The notes under the pieces: generated by a model
What the model saw: only the letters and a program-made list of their open reading frames with translations
Told to the model about the DNA's origin: nothing
Databases searched by the model: none
Made by a program: the position numbers and the translations under genes
Shown here: positions 36,225 through 47,164 of the stretch, piece by piece
Layout: the number at the start of each line of letters is the position of its first letter
Position numbering within the stretch: position 1 is the first letter of the stretch
DNA from: Heterocephalus glaber
Lineage: Eukaryota > Chordata > Mammalia > Rodentia > Bathyergidae
Direction: 5' to 3'
Assembly: GCF_000247695.1 (NCBI RefSeq)
Contig: NW_004624854.1
Location: forward strand, 2,998,641 to 3,062,640
DNA length: 64,000 bases

Positions 36225-37760
36225 TGGGCATCTTAAGAAACAAAGTAACTAAGAATTAATCTAACCAAGAAAGTGAAAGATTTCTATGATGAAAACTGCA
36301 GAACCCTGAAAAAAAAATGAAGACATTAATGTATGGAATGACCACCTTTGTTCATGGGCCAGTAGAACTGACATTGCCAAAAATGTCATATTTAAAAAAG
36401 CAATGTACACATTCAAAGCACTCTCCATCAAAATATCAATGGCATTGTTTGTAAAATTTTTAAAAATTCTAAATTTCTAAATTCTAAATTTTTAAAATTC
36501 TAAATTTGCACGAAACACCCAGAAGAGTAAGCATAATCCTGAACACCCATAGAAGTGGTAGAGATATCACAATGGCAAATTTTAAAATATATTGCAAAGC
36601 CACAATAGCAAAAGCAGCATGGTATCAACACAAAAACATGTATGTATACCAATAAAGTAGAAGACACCGAAACAAACATATGCACCTACAGCTCTCTGAT
36701 TTGTTGACAGAGAGACTAATATTATATAATGGAGAAGAGTCAATCTCTTTAACAAATGGCACTTGGAAAGCTTATTATGCATATAGAAGATTTAAACTAG
36801 ATATCTATCTCTCATCCTCCACACACAAAAATGGAAAGCACTAGAAGAAAATATAACTGTCTGAAAAAGGCTCTAGTAGCACTTAAAACAATAGCAAGAA
36901 TCAGCAAACAGAAGTGCCTCAAAATAAAAAGCTTCTCCATAGCAAAGGAAAAAAATCAACATAATGAAAGACAAGCTACAAAAGTCTTTTCCTATTAGTC
37001 TTGCAACAGAGAATTGATCTGTAGAATACATAAAGAACTCAAAAGTTAATCTCAAAGAAAAAATGACTCACCTCATAAACGGAAAAGATGAACAGAAAAT
37101 TTTCAAAAGAAAAAGTAAATAGCCAATAAGTATATATATTTAAAATCCAACCTTTTAAGTCTTCAGGGAAATACAAATCAAGACTACAATGAGATTCCAT
37201 CTCACTCTGGTCAAAGAGCTATCATCAAGAACACAAGAAACAATAAATGCTGCTAAGGATGCAGGAAATAGATATACTTTTATACAGCTGATGAAAATGT
37301 AAATGAATACACCCAGTATGAAAATCAGTATGAAGTTTCCTCAAAACTGTAAAAACAGAGCTACCATTTGATCCAGTTATGCCAGTCTTTGTGTAGTCTC
37401 AAAAGAATTAAATACAACACACAGTAGTAACACGTATATACCCATGTTTATTGTAGCACAATTTATAACAGCAGCTAAGCTATGGAAAAATGCCTATGTG
37501 CCCATCAAGAAATTAATGGATAAAGAAAACATGGTATAAATTCACAATGTAATAATAGACATGATTAAGAATGAAATAATGTCATTTGGAAGAGAATGGT
37601 TGGAACTGGAGACCATTGTGTTAGGTGAAATGAGCCAGACTGAGTCCAAAACTGCGTATTTTTTCTCAGAGACAAAATTCAGACAAAGAAGAAAGAAAGA
37701 GAGAAGAAGAACTAGAAGAAGAAGAATTAGAGGAAAATGAAAGATGACAGGAAATTGAGG
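36225..37760 (+). mobile_element. Old L1 ORF2 and 3' UTR, plus strand
   Basis: L1 ORF2 landmarks occur in the right order. TGAAAGATTTCTATGATGAA is at about 36276, GCAAAGCCACAATAGCAAAA at about 36595, and CTTCTCCATAGCAAAGG at about 36934. CAAGACTACAATGAGATTCC follows at about 37178 and GATGAAAATGTAAATG at about 37290. The end-of-ORF2 region with TGTTTATTGTAGCACAATTT (about 37446) and GGAAATAATGTCATTTGGAA-like sequence near 37571 come last. Many stops and indels are present, so nothing can be translated. It ends in a GAA-rich purine tract at 37681-37742, probably its decayed 3' UTR. Confidence 0.85.
36465..36508. repeat. Short tandem repeat of TTCTAAATT units
   Basis: About four imperfect copies of TTCTAAATT(T) inside the old L1. 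This is a local slippage product. Confidence 0.8.
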
Positions 37761-37868
37761 CATGTCACATGTATTTAACCAATATACCTGCACAAAACCC
37801 GTTACTCTACTGGGTATTATCCACTAATTACAATTTAACAAAAATATTAATAAGATGTAGCCCACTAC

Positions 37869-37885
37869 AAGAAACAAGGAAAATA
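37869..37885. repeat. Left target-site duplication of composite L1
   Basis: AAGAAACAAGGAAAATA, identical over 17 bp to 38715-38731. Confidence 0.93.
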
Positions 37886-38714
37886 TTTTTTCACCCTTGC
37901 CCAGCCCTCCCTTCAACCCCTCCATTCCTCTCTATTTACAAAGATTTTGTTCCTATTTTTCCATTTTCTCATATTCATTCCATACCCTTCTTTCCCTTTC
38001 CCTACCCCTCCTACTTTCCCTTCCCTTTTGCCCCTTTTCTTCCTATTTCACATTACCTATCATACATTTTAGTCCTTATTTACACTTTCAGTCTCTTACA
38101 CCAGAGAAACTTTTCAGTATTTATACATGTGTGTCCTATTTATTTCACTTAAGAGTATTGCCTCAATATGCATCCGTTTAGCATAAATGTCTCTAATTTC
38201 TCATTTTTTATGGCTGAGTAGTACTCCATTTTATAAAAAAAAACACATTTTCTTTGTACAGTCTCCAGTTGATGGGCATTTGGGCTCTTTCCAAGTTTTA
38301 GCTATCACAGACTGTGCTGCTATGAACATAGGTGCACATATATCAAGAGCGACTATGTAAAGGTGCAAATTTCCAATAATGAATGTCATTATATTGCATA
38401 CCTAAAATGTACCAATGATTAGAATGAATAATTGATCTTGCAAAATAGGAAGAAAAGGTCCAAAGTGGTAGGAGTAGTGGGAGGGGCAGGGGAAAGGAAA
38501 GAAGGGAAAGGAAAAATGATGAGAAATGGAAAAAATGGAAATAAAGTTTTTGTAAATAGGGAAGGGTGGAGGGGGTGAAGGGAGGGTTAGGAATGGGGAA
38601 AAAATAAGAACCAAGATGCATCAGGTAAAGGTACAATTTCCCAATGAGAAATGTAATTGTGTTGTATACCTAAAATGTACCAATAAAAGAATTTTTAAAA
38701 AAGAAAAAAAGAAA
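37886..38714 (+). mobile_element. Composite L1 insertion: inverted part plus two tandem 3' ends
   Basis: Three L1 segments lie between one pair of perfect 17-bp duplications. Segment A (37886-38345) is antisense L1: the 3' UTR up to the end of ORF2. Segment B (about 38352-38418) is the last roughly 67 bp of an L1 3' UTR in plus orientation, ending ACCAATGA with no A tail. Segment C (38419-38714) is about 270 bp of 3' UTR in plus orientation with its own terminus and an A-rich tail. A plus B is the normal twin-priming arrangement. C is an additional 3' end directly attached to it. B and C differ in diagnostic bases, so they do not look like copies of one template. Confidence 0.85.
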
Positions 38715-38731
38715 AAGAAACAAGGAAAATA
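38715..38731. repeat. Right target-site duplication of composite L1
   Basis: AAGAAACAAGGAAAATA, identical to 37869-37885, directly after the A-rich tail. Confidence 0.93.
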
Positions 38732-39175
38732 ACCAGATATACATAGATATAATTAATATTTTTAAAAATGTTTATATTAAATAGTGCAGTTAGTGATAAG
38801 AATAGAAATGAGCAATAATCTGAACTTAGCGTTTTCAAGGGGTGTTTTAGAGAAAAGGATGTATTTAAATAAAGTTATGAAGGAAAAACCAGTGTAACCA
38901 GACAGAAATAATAGTGAGCTGGTCCAGAGTTCACAGCAATGCGTAAAGGATGTAAAGAGAGTGAAATAAGAGAATTATCACAGTCCTCTGGCTCAGGATT
39001 GTGAAATGGTACCACTAGGAGTCTGGCAAGGTTTGCAAGGCTTAGGTGATGAAGACAAAGATAAATTACAAAGACAAAGATAATGTGTTCATATCCTATA
39101 AACAAGAGGAATATTGTAGTTATATAAAGGGTAGAAAGAGCATGAGCAAAGCAGTTGAGTCAAGAAATGTTTTTC
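38732..39175. other. Unassigned DNA
   Basis: No gene or named repeat recognised. Confidence 0.45.
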
Positions 39176-39192
39176 AAAAGCTATTGTGCTTG
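39176..39192. repeat. Left TSD of SINE
   Basis: AAAAGCTATTGTGCTTG, identical to 39272-39288. Confidence 0.97.
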
Positions 39193-39271
39193 CTTGGGAT
39201 TTAGCTCAGTGGCATGGCACCTGCCTCACAAGTGCAAGGTCCTGAGTTCAATCCCCAGTACTGAAAAAAAA
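39193..39271 (+). mobile_element. Young ID-like SINE with perfect 17-bp TSD
   Basis: Starts CTTGGGATTTAGCTCAGTGG, a tRNA-like A box. It continues with a body GGCACCTGCCTCACAAGTGC, the B box GAGTTCAATCCCCAGTACTG, and a pure A tail. The flanking 17-bp direct repeats are identical and the tail is intact, so the insertion is recent in evolutionary terms. Such SINEs are transcribed by RNA polymerase III from the A and B boxes and inserted by L1 proteins. Confidence 0.97.
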
Positions 39272-39288
39272 AAAAGCTATTGTGCTTG
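39272..39288. repeat. Right TSD of SINE
   Basis: AAAAGCTATTGTGCTTG, the partner of 39176-39192. Confidence 0.97.
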
Positions 39289-39740
39289 TGAAATATGCAG
39301 AAATCTAGTAGTGAGCATTGGCCTTTTATGAAGGAGAGTAGAGAAGAGAATTCAGAAGCAGTTAGGAATCAATTGGCTATGAGATTCAGAGAAAAGAAAA
39401 GGAATAAGCAGAGAATGCCTTCCTTCATTGAAGCGATGTATAAAATGTAAGTAGAAGTACTGCTGGATAAACACATATGTCCAAAGAGGAAGTTTAGGGA
39501 TTATCCAAATGCATCCCTTTTCCAGTGGTCTTGAGGGGATTACACCTTTTAAATAGAGAAAGTAGATAATCTCACGATGTGACAGGAATGAGGTTCGACA
39601 CTTTATTAAACAAACATGAAATCTAGAAGAAATAAAACTTCTAGAAACAAGAAAGTACTTGTGTGCAGGTTTTACAATATCCTCTTCATTGAATTTTCCT
39701 GGATTCTAACGAACAGCATACTTTTTTAACAAAAGCAGTT
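39289..39740. other. Unassigned DNA
   Basis: No gene or named repeat recognised. Confidence 0.45.
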
Positions 39741-39825
39741 TAGGGGTGCAGATGTAGAACAGTGGTTGAGTCCTTGATAAGTGTTTATAATCCCTTGAGT
39801 TTGATCCTTAGCGCTGCAAAGCAAA
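39741..39825 (+). mobile_element. Diverged ID-like SINE
   Basis: GGGTGCAGATGTAGAACAGT at the left and GAGTTTGATCCTTAGCGCTG at the right match the A-box and B-box ends of the ID element with many substitutions. An A-rich stretch follows. It is older than the copy at 39193. Confidence 0.75.
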
Positions 39826-40699
39826 TAAATTTAAGGAATCGTGTCCAAAATATGTTCATGGGCACACATTAAACAGTAAGTTAGCAATATAAAGATTTAA
39901 TTACTATTCCACAGTGTCTTCATTCTTTAATTTGATATGCTAGATTTTCAAATATGTTTATGCTTCAATATAAGAATATTTCAGTGTGTTTCTGTTTACT
40001 TTTACAAGGGTTATAAAGCAGGTATCAAGTCTTTGAAGTTTTTCTGAGTAATGCCAAGCAGGAATCGTCCACCTGAGAGAGTTTAGTGAACACACATCCA
40101 GATGCTCACCATTTGTAAACTACTCCCCATGCATGATCTAAGCTCTTGGGCAAAGGAGAAATGTGTTAATAAGTGTTATCCTGGTTCATATTCTTCCCTG
40201 CCTTTGAGGTATTATTGAGTAATAACCTCACAGTGCTTGATCATTATCATCACCAAATAATCAACATGCTAAGTTCTTTTGGTGTAAGATGTAGCTATTG
40301 TGCATTCATTAGCACTTTTGAAAATCGAGAATTAATTGATGATCATAATTCAATATTTTGTGCCAGTAGCTTACTCGCTTTTATTTCTTGAAAAACTTTT
40401 AGTGTATCTTTTAAATCTGGCATTACTGTGAAAATTTAAGCAATATGCATTATGAGATTTCTTTTTAAAAATATGTTCATACCATATCATTCATTTAAAA
40501 AAACTTTATATATAGCTTAATGCTTAGATTACATTATTGGTCATCTGTAGTAAATTTTCAGTAATTTTCTTTAGATTTTTGGGATAAATTGATGTTGATA
40601 TTAGTATATATGCACACATGCCAAAATAAGACCCTCACTCAATACAAGTATGATTTTTGCAAGGAACAATGGTTGTATTATATATTTTGCTTAAATTCT
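39826..40699. other. Unassigned AT-rich DNA
   Basis: Nothing recognised. A 72-codon plus-strand frame at 40173-40391 has no domain. Confidence 0.45.
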
Positions 40700-40787
40700 T
40701 TGATTCATTTTAATCATTTTAATCCTTATTTACACTTTCAGTTTCTCTCACCAGAGAAACTATTCGATATTTACACGTGTGTCTTTT
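40700..40787 (-). mobile_element. Isolated internal shard of L1 3' UTR
   Basis: About 88 bp on the plus strand (TTTTAATCATTTTAATCC ... TTTACACGTGTGTC) match the complement of the younger L1 3' UTR, compare 30377-30462 and 38055-38133. Neither the L1 3' end with poly(A) nor any ORF2 sequence accompanies it. Confidence 0.8.
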
Positions 40788-41499
40788 AAATTTTTCAAAG
40801 TACATACTAGAGTAGTCAGTATCCCATGATAAGTTAGTCAGTAAGGCATTCTACCAGATTTAGCTACCCTGGATATGTGAGTATAAATAAAAAGTTGTGA
40901 CAAAGCTTAATTGGCCTATATAATCATGAAAATAAATTAAAATATTGTTAATTTTATAAGAATAAAGAAGACTGAAGACTAATTTTGACCACCTCGAAAT
41001 TACAACAGGCTGAGCAGTCATTAGAATTTATGTTGACCTCTTCTTATGTGTATAATTGTTTCTGTACAGAAGATCATGAGTGGAAGTTTCTTCTTCACGT
41101 GAAACAATATGCAGTTAAGAATCAGGGCTCTGTATCCATCCAGGAGCCAAGTGACAGCCCTCGTCGATGCGACAGAGTAGCTCGTCATACCTGCGCTTCA
41201 AGTCACTGGTCTCACATCTGTTGTTAGAGTCATTGCCAAGAGTTTGGAACTAAACTGTTACAACTGCTGATGTCCCTTACAGATCATAAATTAAGAGCTC
41301 CAGCCCTGTACTTCCGCATTCACCCTGTTGCCCTCCCTGTAGGTTTTTAGAAATCTGACAGCTGTATTGCTCGGTTTGGTTTTATTTCTTGTAACCAAAT
41401 GAATAATTAATCTTGAAGTCAATATAAAACAAATATTAATTAATACTTTTCAAATAATAGAATGCTCAGCATCAATAAATGTAAAATTTTACAAATGAA
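40788..41499. other. Unassigned DNA with a small CpG-containing patch
   Basis: The part from about 41150 to 41340 is less AT-rich and has several CpGs. An 80-codon plus-strand frame (40985-41227) covers some of it but shows no recognisable domain. Confidence 0.4.
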
Positions 41500-41754
41500 A
41501 ACCTTCAGTTTAAGGAAATTTCTAACACTGTATAGAAAATAAAGATGTGAAAATATCTACTACTTAGTTATTTACAATCACTAAAATGTATGTTTCTTAC
41601 CACCATACAATAAAACTACAAATTAATATTATGAAAAACTTCTAGAATTATGCACATGCATGAAAATTTAATAACTTACTCCTGAACAAATAATGGATTA
41701 AGGAAGAAATTAAGAAAAGATTTATTTTAAAAATATGGAACAAATTGGAAACAT

Positions 41755-41768
41755 AAAATACCTATTAG
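41755..41768. repeat. Left TSD of SINE
   Basis: AAAATACCTATTAG, identical to 41864-41877. Confidence 0.95.
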
Positions 41769-41863
41769 GGCCAGGGATTTAGCTCAGTGGTTTTGCCACC
41801 TGCTGCACAAGTGCAAGGACCTGAGTTCAATCCCTGGTACCAAAAATAAAAATAAAAATAAAA
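41769..41863 (+). mobile_element. Young ID-like SINE with perfect TSD
   Basis: GGCCAGGGATTTAGCTCAGT at the A-box end, GAGTTCAATCCCTGGTACCA at the B-box end, then a tail of AAAAAT units (41842-41863). It is flanked by identical 14-bp direct repeats and inserted into old L1 ORF2. The tail has begun to expand as a simple repeat. Confidence 0.97.
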
Positions 41864-41877
41864 AAAATACCTATTAG
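41864..41877. repeat. Right TSD of SINE
   Basis: AAAATACCTATTAG, the partner of 41755-41768. Confidence 0.95.
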
Positions 41878-42481
41878 ATACAACAAAGACTGCTATAAAA
41901 AGAAATTCCATAGCAATTAATTCTCTTTTCAATGAAAAATAAAATGAAAATCTCAAGTAAACAATCTATTATTGCATCTCAAGAAATGAGAAAAAATTAA
42001 GAGAAACCAAATTAATACAGGGAAAAAATTCTAAAGATCAAAAAAAAATGAGATAGTGAACTAAAAATTTTGAAAATCTACAAAATGAACAGGTAGTTTT
42101 TCAAAAGTTAAAAAATAAAACAAAATAAAACAAAACCCTGACAAAGCCTTAGCCATAGTAATGACCAAGAGCAGCCAGTTTCACTGCTAAGTTCTAGCAA
42201 TTATTTAAAGAAAACTAATACTAATATTTCTTAAATTATTTCAAAACCTTGATGAGGAGAGAATTCTCCCAAACTCATTTTATGAAGCCAATATTACCAT
42301 GAGATCAGTACTGGACAATAACTAAAAGAAACAAAGGACGATATAGATCAATATTCTTGGCAAATATCAATGCAAAATCTTCAGCAAATTATTAGTTAAC
42401 TGAATCCAAAACAGAATTAGGATCATTTATCATAACCAGTCAGCCTTCATTCCAGGGATGAAAAGATCATTAAACTTGTAT

Positions 42482-42774
42482 GAACTAGTTTTCCAGTTGC
42501 TGGAACAAAATGCCTGACACCTGGAAAGTAAAGCAAGAGAATTTTCAACGGTTCACAGTTTCAGTCCATGAATAGTTGGCTGGCTCCTACATGGCAGAAA
42601 TGGCCTGGCGGTGGAAAACTGCTCACCTCATGGCTGCCAGGAATCAGAGAGAAGAAGGACCAGAGAGGAGAATGTATCCTTCCAGGTCATCAGCCTGAAT
42701 CCTGGGTCTTTTGAGCAGGTTTCACTTTCAAACACATACTTTCAGGAAGTGATTTAGACCTAAATCATAACAAT
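42482..42774 (-). mobile_element. ORR1/MLT1-like MaLR LTR, antisense
   Basis: The plus strand has TTTTCCAGTTGCTGGAACAA, TTCACAGTTTCAGTCCATGA, AAACTGCTCACCTCATGGCT and TAAATCATAACAAT. These correspond to the complement of a MaLR LTR of the ORR1/MLT1 group. It is inserted in old L1 ORF2, whose sequence picks up again on the right. It is a solo LTR. Confidence 0.75.
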
Positions 42775-43400
42775 ATGCAAATTAAATACATGATATTAAC
42801 ATGTGAACAAAGGAAGAACATACAGTACACCATATAACTGTCTCAGTGGACTAGAAGAGCGATGAAGAAAAGCAATCAACATTTTTTCCCCGATAAAACC
42901 TCAGAAAACTTAGGTATGGAAGGGTTGTAACTCAACATAATAAAGGTCATATATGATAATCCAATGATTACCATCATATTGAATGGCAAAAAGCTGAAAG
43001 CTTTGTGTCTGAGACCTGCAACAAGACACAAATGCCCACTTTCACTACTTTCATTGGCCAAAAGACTAGAAGTTCCATCCAGAACTATTAAATAAGAGAA
43101 AAAATAAATGTCATCAATGGGAAAGCAGCAAGTCAAATTGTCACTGAGTATAGAGTACTTGGCTTTTAAATACATATAAAATCCTAATGAATCCATGTGA
43201 AACACTACTAGAATAAATAAATTCAGCAATGTTGCAGGTTACAAAGCAACAAACAAAAATCTTTAGCATTGCTATAAACCAATCTCAAATTAACTGAAAA
43301 AAATTTTTTTCAAAGTGCCATTTCCAATCCCTACAAAAATCAATGAATAAGCTTAACAAAAGAAGTAGGAAATGACTAAAATAAAAACTGTAAGCCATTA
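42775..43400 (+). mobile_element. Continuation of old L1 ORF2 after the LTR
   Basis: Continues the ORF2 order with AATGGCAAAAAGCTGAAAGC (about 42983), GCAACAAGACACAAATGCCC (about 43018) and CAAGTCAAATTGTCACTGAG (about 43129). The match to L1 reverse transcriptase DNA is good, but the frame is broken. Confidence 0.85.
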
Positions 43401-43635
43401 ATGATATATTGAAGTAGATGACACAATCTGAATAAGGGAATTAAGTGGCCACAATTTTTAACCACTAACTCTGGAAATTCTTCTGTGAATATTAATGAGG
43501 TACTTTAGACTCACTCTTCTCCATTTGCCCGGGGTATCCCTTTGCACTTGTCACCTGAACCCTGAGTTCTTTCTTAAGTTTTATTTTAGTTTTGGACTTG
43601 TTATTTTCTTAGCTCCTGTTACTGACACATAATAA
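43401..43635. other. Unassigned spacer
   Basis: About 235 bp between two L1 pieces, nothing recognised. Confidence 0.45.
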
Positions 43636-44125
43636 ATGCATGCATGGTAGGGAGTTGGTGCATATGCACGTCACATCTGGATCATTTGTGCTTCCCTGGA
43701 ACTCTTTCCCCTCCTTTTTCCCACTTCTAAAGAAACTTCCCTTTTCCACAAAATGTACCCCACGGTTCCTATCACCTGTCTTTTGCTTTGCTGTTTAAAT
43801 TACTTAAACTTTGGGTTTCTCATAGAAGAAAAATCATGTGGAATTTAAGCTTGTGTCGGTTTTATTTCACGTAGTATTATGGTCTCAAGGTGCATCCTTT
43901 TCCTACAGATGACTCAGGATAATCCTTCTTTGTGTCTGAATATTCCTCCACTGTGTATAGATGATGCATTTCCTTTACCCATTCATCTACTGGTGGTTAT
44001 ATAGGCCACTTCCAAGATCAGCTCCTATGAGTTGTGCTGCTATAAACATGAGAATGCATGTATCATTGTGATATGATACCTTTAATACTTTGAAGAAATA
44101 CCTAGAAAAGATATAGCTGGGTAAA
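43636..44125 (-). mobile_element. Old L1 3' end, antisense
   Basis: The plus strand shows TGGGTTTCTCATAGAAGAAA (about 43812), TTATGGTCTCAAGGTGCATC (about 43876), CCCATTCATCTACTGG (about 43978), GTGCTGCTATAAACATGAGA (about 44034) and AGATATAGCTGGGTAAAATG. These are in the same order as the copy at 28200-28790. No coding frame remains. Confidence 0.8.
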
Positions 44126-44310
44126 ATGAAATAAAAACTTTATTTTTATGTATGATACCATTTTAAGGTAAAATATATATACATATTTTGAAATGACCTA
44201 ATCAGTACAATAGACATAGTCATCACATCAAAATCTTATTCTTTCTTTGTGGTGAGACCAAAAATCTATTCTTTCATTATAATCCACTGTTACTTACTGT
44301 GTTGGTTATA
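44126..44310 (-). mobile_element. Old L1 (L1ME-like) 3' UTR fragment, antisense
   Basis: The stretch with TTGAAATGACCTAATCAGTA, CATAGTCATCACATC and TTTGTGGTGAGACC resembles the complement of the L1ME/L1MC 3' UTR. The similarity is moderate. Confidence 0.5.
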
Positions 44311-45729
44311 TTCTGGAAGATATCAGCAGAATCTACTCCGACTGTCCAAAGGAAACTTTGGCCTAATTGAATATATTTTCATTAAATTACAGATAACCAC
44401 ATTCCCATAAGTGTGCTTTCAATTACAATGCCAATAATAATTGAATTGATTCTTTTATTAAACCTGAAACCAAGAGATATCATCCTATAAATAATGGATT
44501 TATCTTATAAATTAAAAAGACAATAAAGGAGAGACCTGGTCAGAGATAGAAAGTGAATGATCTGCACCTCAGGAAAATACTAAAGCTTTAACATTTTTTA
44601 TAGGAAACTACATTATTTGAATGTTAACTATGATGAGACTCTTTGAGATACTATCCAGAAAGTCAAATCATTTGGTAAAAAAATAAACATCAATACAGAA
44701 TATGTTTAAAAGAAATATGAATAAAATGAGCTTTAACATTCATTTTAATCAAGTTAATTTATATTTGCCATAAACTTTCTGAAAATCAATACAAAATTTT
44801 ATACATATAAAAAAGTAAACAACTTAAAATTTAAATATTAGGACATCATTTTAAGAAGGATGCTTTGTTAAATGTTTGAATGTAGACATTGTATCACAAT
44901 CAATTAAAATTCATAAGAATATCTCCATTCTAATTTAACTGATGTTGTTCCATAGCTGACTTCGACAATCTAATTTACAGAAAGGTATATAAAAGTACAT
45001 TCCATAGGATTCCATGTTATCCATCAATAACTCAACTAGATTACTAGTTTAAACTAATTGCATAACCAATCTAATTTGTTTCTTAAAATTTATTTTGAAT
45101 TAATGGAACAATTTAAATATCATAAAAGTTCAAGTATCCATCATTTTTGCAGAGTAATTTTTCAAATCCTTTTAATAAATAAAATGATGACATTTGGCAT
45201 AATTAGGTTCAAAACCTCTCGTGAAATACCACCCATTTAATAGTTTGTATTTAACAAACTACCACAGCTTTAGAAAAGAAAAGGTCCATAATGAACACTT
45301 AAAGCAAATGTCATCTCTTACTCAGCCACTTTTATTTATTTAATGGAGAAAACATTAATAGAAATTCAGATACATTAGGATAGTATAATAATCCCATCGC
45401 ATTAATAATACAGATGGCACGAGGAGGTTAATTACATCTAAAGAGAACATGTTTTGTTCCTAACGTTCTTTCTTTAGACACTGCCCCCTCCACCTCCATA
45501 GGAAAACTCACTTAGTTCTCCCTTTTTTCTTTTAACAAAATACTACTCATGTGGGCATGTAATCTTTAATAAAGACGACTTAATCACTCATTTCAAACTT
45601 ATTACCAGTTTAAATAAATTAATTTGACATTTAAAGCAATGCTTTCATTATAACACATTTTAGTATCCTAGGTAATTTCTACATGAAAATATGATATAAT
45701 TGCTTCATCTCATCTTAGTATACAATAGT
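44311..45729. other. Unassigned AT-rich DNA
   Basis: No gene or named repeat recognised. Confidence 0.45.
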
Positions 45730-46111
45730 ACAGTTTGGTTATGAAATGTCCCTCCATAGCCTTACGTTAAAGACTTAGCATCTACTTTGGCACTATTTGA
45801 AAATATTTAAACTCTAGTAGGGGTCTAGAGGGTGGATTTTCTGGCCTGGTTATCAGGGCATCCCCTTGAAAAAGAGCTTTGGAATTCACCCATCCCTATC
45901 CTCTCTCTCCCACTTCTCTGACCCCCTGAGGTGAGCCGTTTTGCGCCAGCATCTCTTCCTTGCCATCATGTTCTATCTTCTCAGAGCCCAAGAGCAATGT
46001 GATCAATTGACCCTAGACAAAACCTACCAAACCATGAGCCAAAATAAACCTTTTCTCTTGAAAAGGACTATTCCATGTATTTGTTACAGTAATAGGAAGC
46101 TGATTGCCACA
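45730..46111 (+). mobile_element. ORR1/MLT1-like MaLR LTR
   Basis: Starts TTTGGTTATGAAATGTCCCT. It has the typical pre-polyadenylation region AAACCATGAGCCAAAATAAA with CCTTTTCTCTT, and ends AGTAATAGGAAGCTGATTGC, as in rodent ORR1 and MLT1 LTRs. AATAAA at about 46044 would be its polyadenylation signal. It appears to be a solo LTR with no internal genes. Confidence 0.85.
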
Positions 46112-47164
46112 TATGACATCCATTATACTGAGTATTATCTTCATTCTTTGTACAATTATCTTACTCACCTATGCAGTTGATGTGCATGACACAGGCAAAG
46201 CAGTGCACAATCATTAGAGCAGAATGATAGAATTTTGGCCTCAGAGTTCTTGGGGACCACTGAGAAATGTTGACCATAGTCAGGTAATCGTCATAATAAA
46301 TATAAACTCACAACTGAATGATGAAACAAATGCTATGAAGGATTAAAGCGTGATGATAAGACTCTAAGTTTATAAAAATAAAACAAGAGAAAGAAGAAAC
46401 ACATATGTTGGTAGAGGTAGTCTAAGTATTTCAAGACCTGAATTTTGGAAGATGTCACCTGAGTAATGGTGTAAGTCATGGACTGCTGACTTTTTGAATA
46501 TAAATACTTAGATTACAGGGACCCGTTGAATGTTTGAAATGTGCTGGCAATAGTGAGAATGACTGATTTGAAAGTAAAAGAGAAACCAGCCAGAGAAATG
46601 TTTAATATCTGATTATCATATAAGATTTTGGAATTCTGAGGGCAGAGATGATTAGAATACAGAGAGCATTTTGAGTTTGCTGACACAGAAATGACTTTTT
46701 ACTACTATTCCATGGTAGTTTTCAGTAATATTGATGTGCTTATAAAAATGTACTGTAGCTGCTAATCTGACATTAATGATCAGCAACATTTTCTTTATGA
46801 TTTCTGACCCATTTGGTACCATCACATTGTGAATGTTAGCATTCAAATCACTTTTTCAATGTAGAATTTGTGTCCATTGTTCTGGCATCCTATTTTATTG
46901 GCAGAAAATGGAATTGAAGATGCTGAACCAACTAAGAAAGTTTCTAAAATATCTACAGCACTGTGTACCATATTATTATATGCTAAGGTACAAGTATTTT
47001 GATAAAAATATATAAATCCTATAACAATAATAATGGAAATGCATATCTGTAACAATTAGGTCAAACAATTGAATTTTATTGGTGAAAAACAAAAGAAAAA
47101 CCAATTCTTACTTAGCATGCTATTCCAGAAGACACTTGGATTAGTCTTCCTTCAAGCACGTTCA
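46112..47164. other. Unassigned AT-rich DNA
   Basis: No recognised gene or repeat between the two MaLR LTRs. Overlapping frames on both strands at 46652-47055 have no recognisable domain. Confidence 0.45.

Larger units (their letters stand above)
41500..42481 (+). mobile_element. Old L1 ORF2 (5' and central part), plus strand
   Basis: Resembles old L1M ORF2. TAATGGATTAAGGAAGAAAT is at about 41692. A 'AAACCAAATTAATACAGGG' region and the reverse transcriptase segment follow, with CTCATTTTATGAAGCCAATA at about 42275 and CAGTCAGCCTTCATTCCAGG at about 42439. The frame is destroyed by stops and indels. It is split by a SINE at 41769-41863 and by an LTR at about 42482, after which it continues. Confidence 0.8.

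Noticed and set aside
39193..39271. tRNA-like A and B boxes suggesting a tRNA gene
   Set aside because: The sequence lacks a full cloverleaf, has an A tail and target duplications, and recurs across the window. It is a tRNA-derived SINE.
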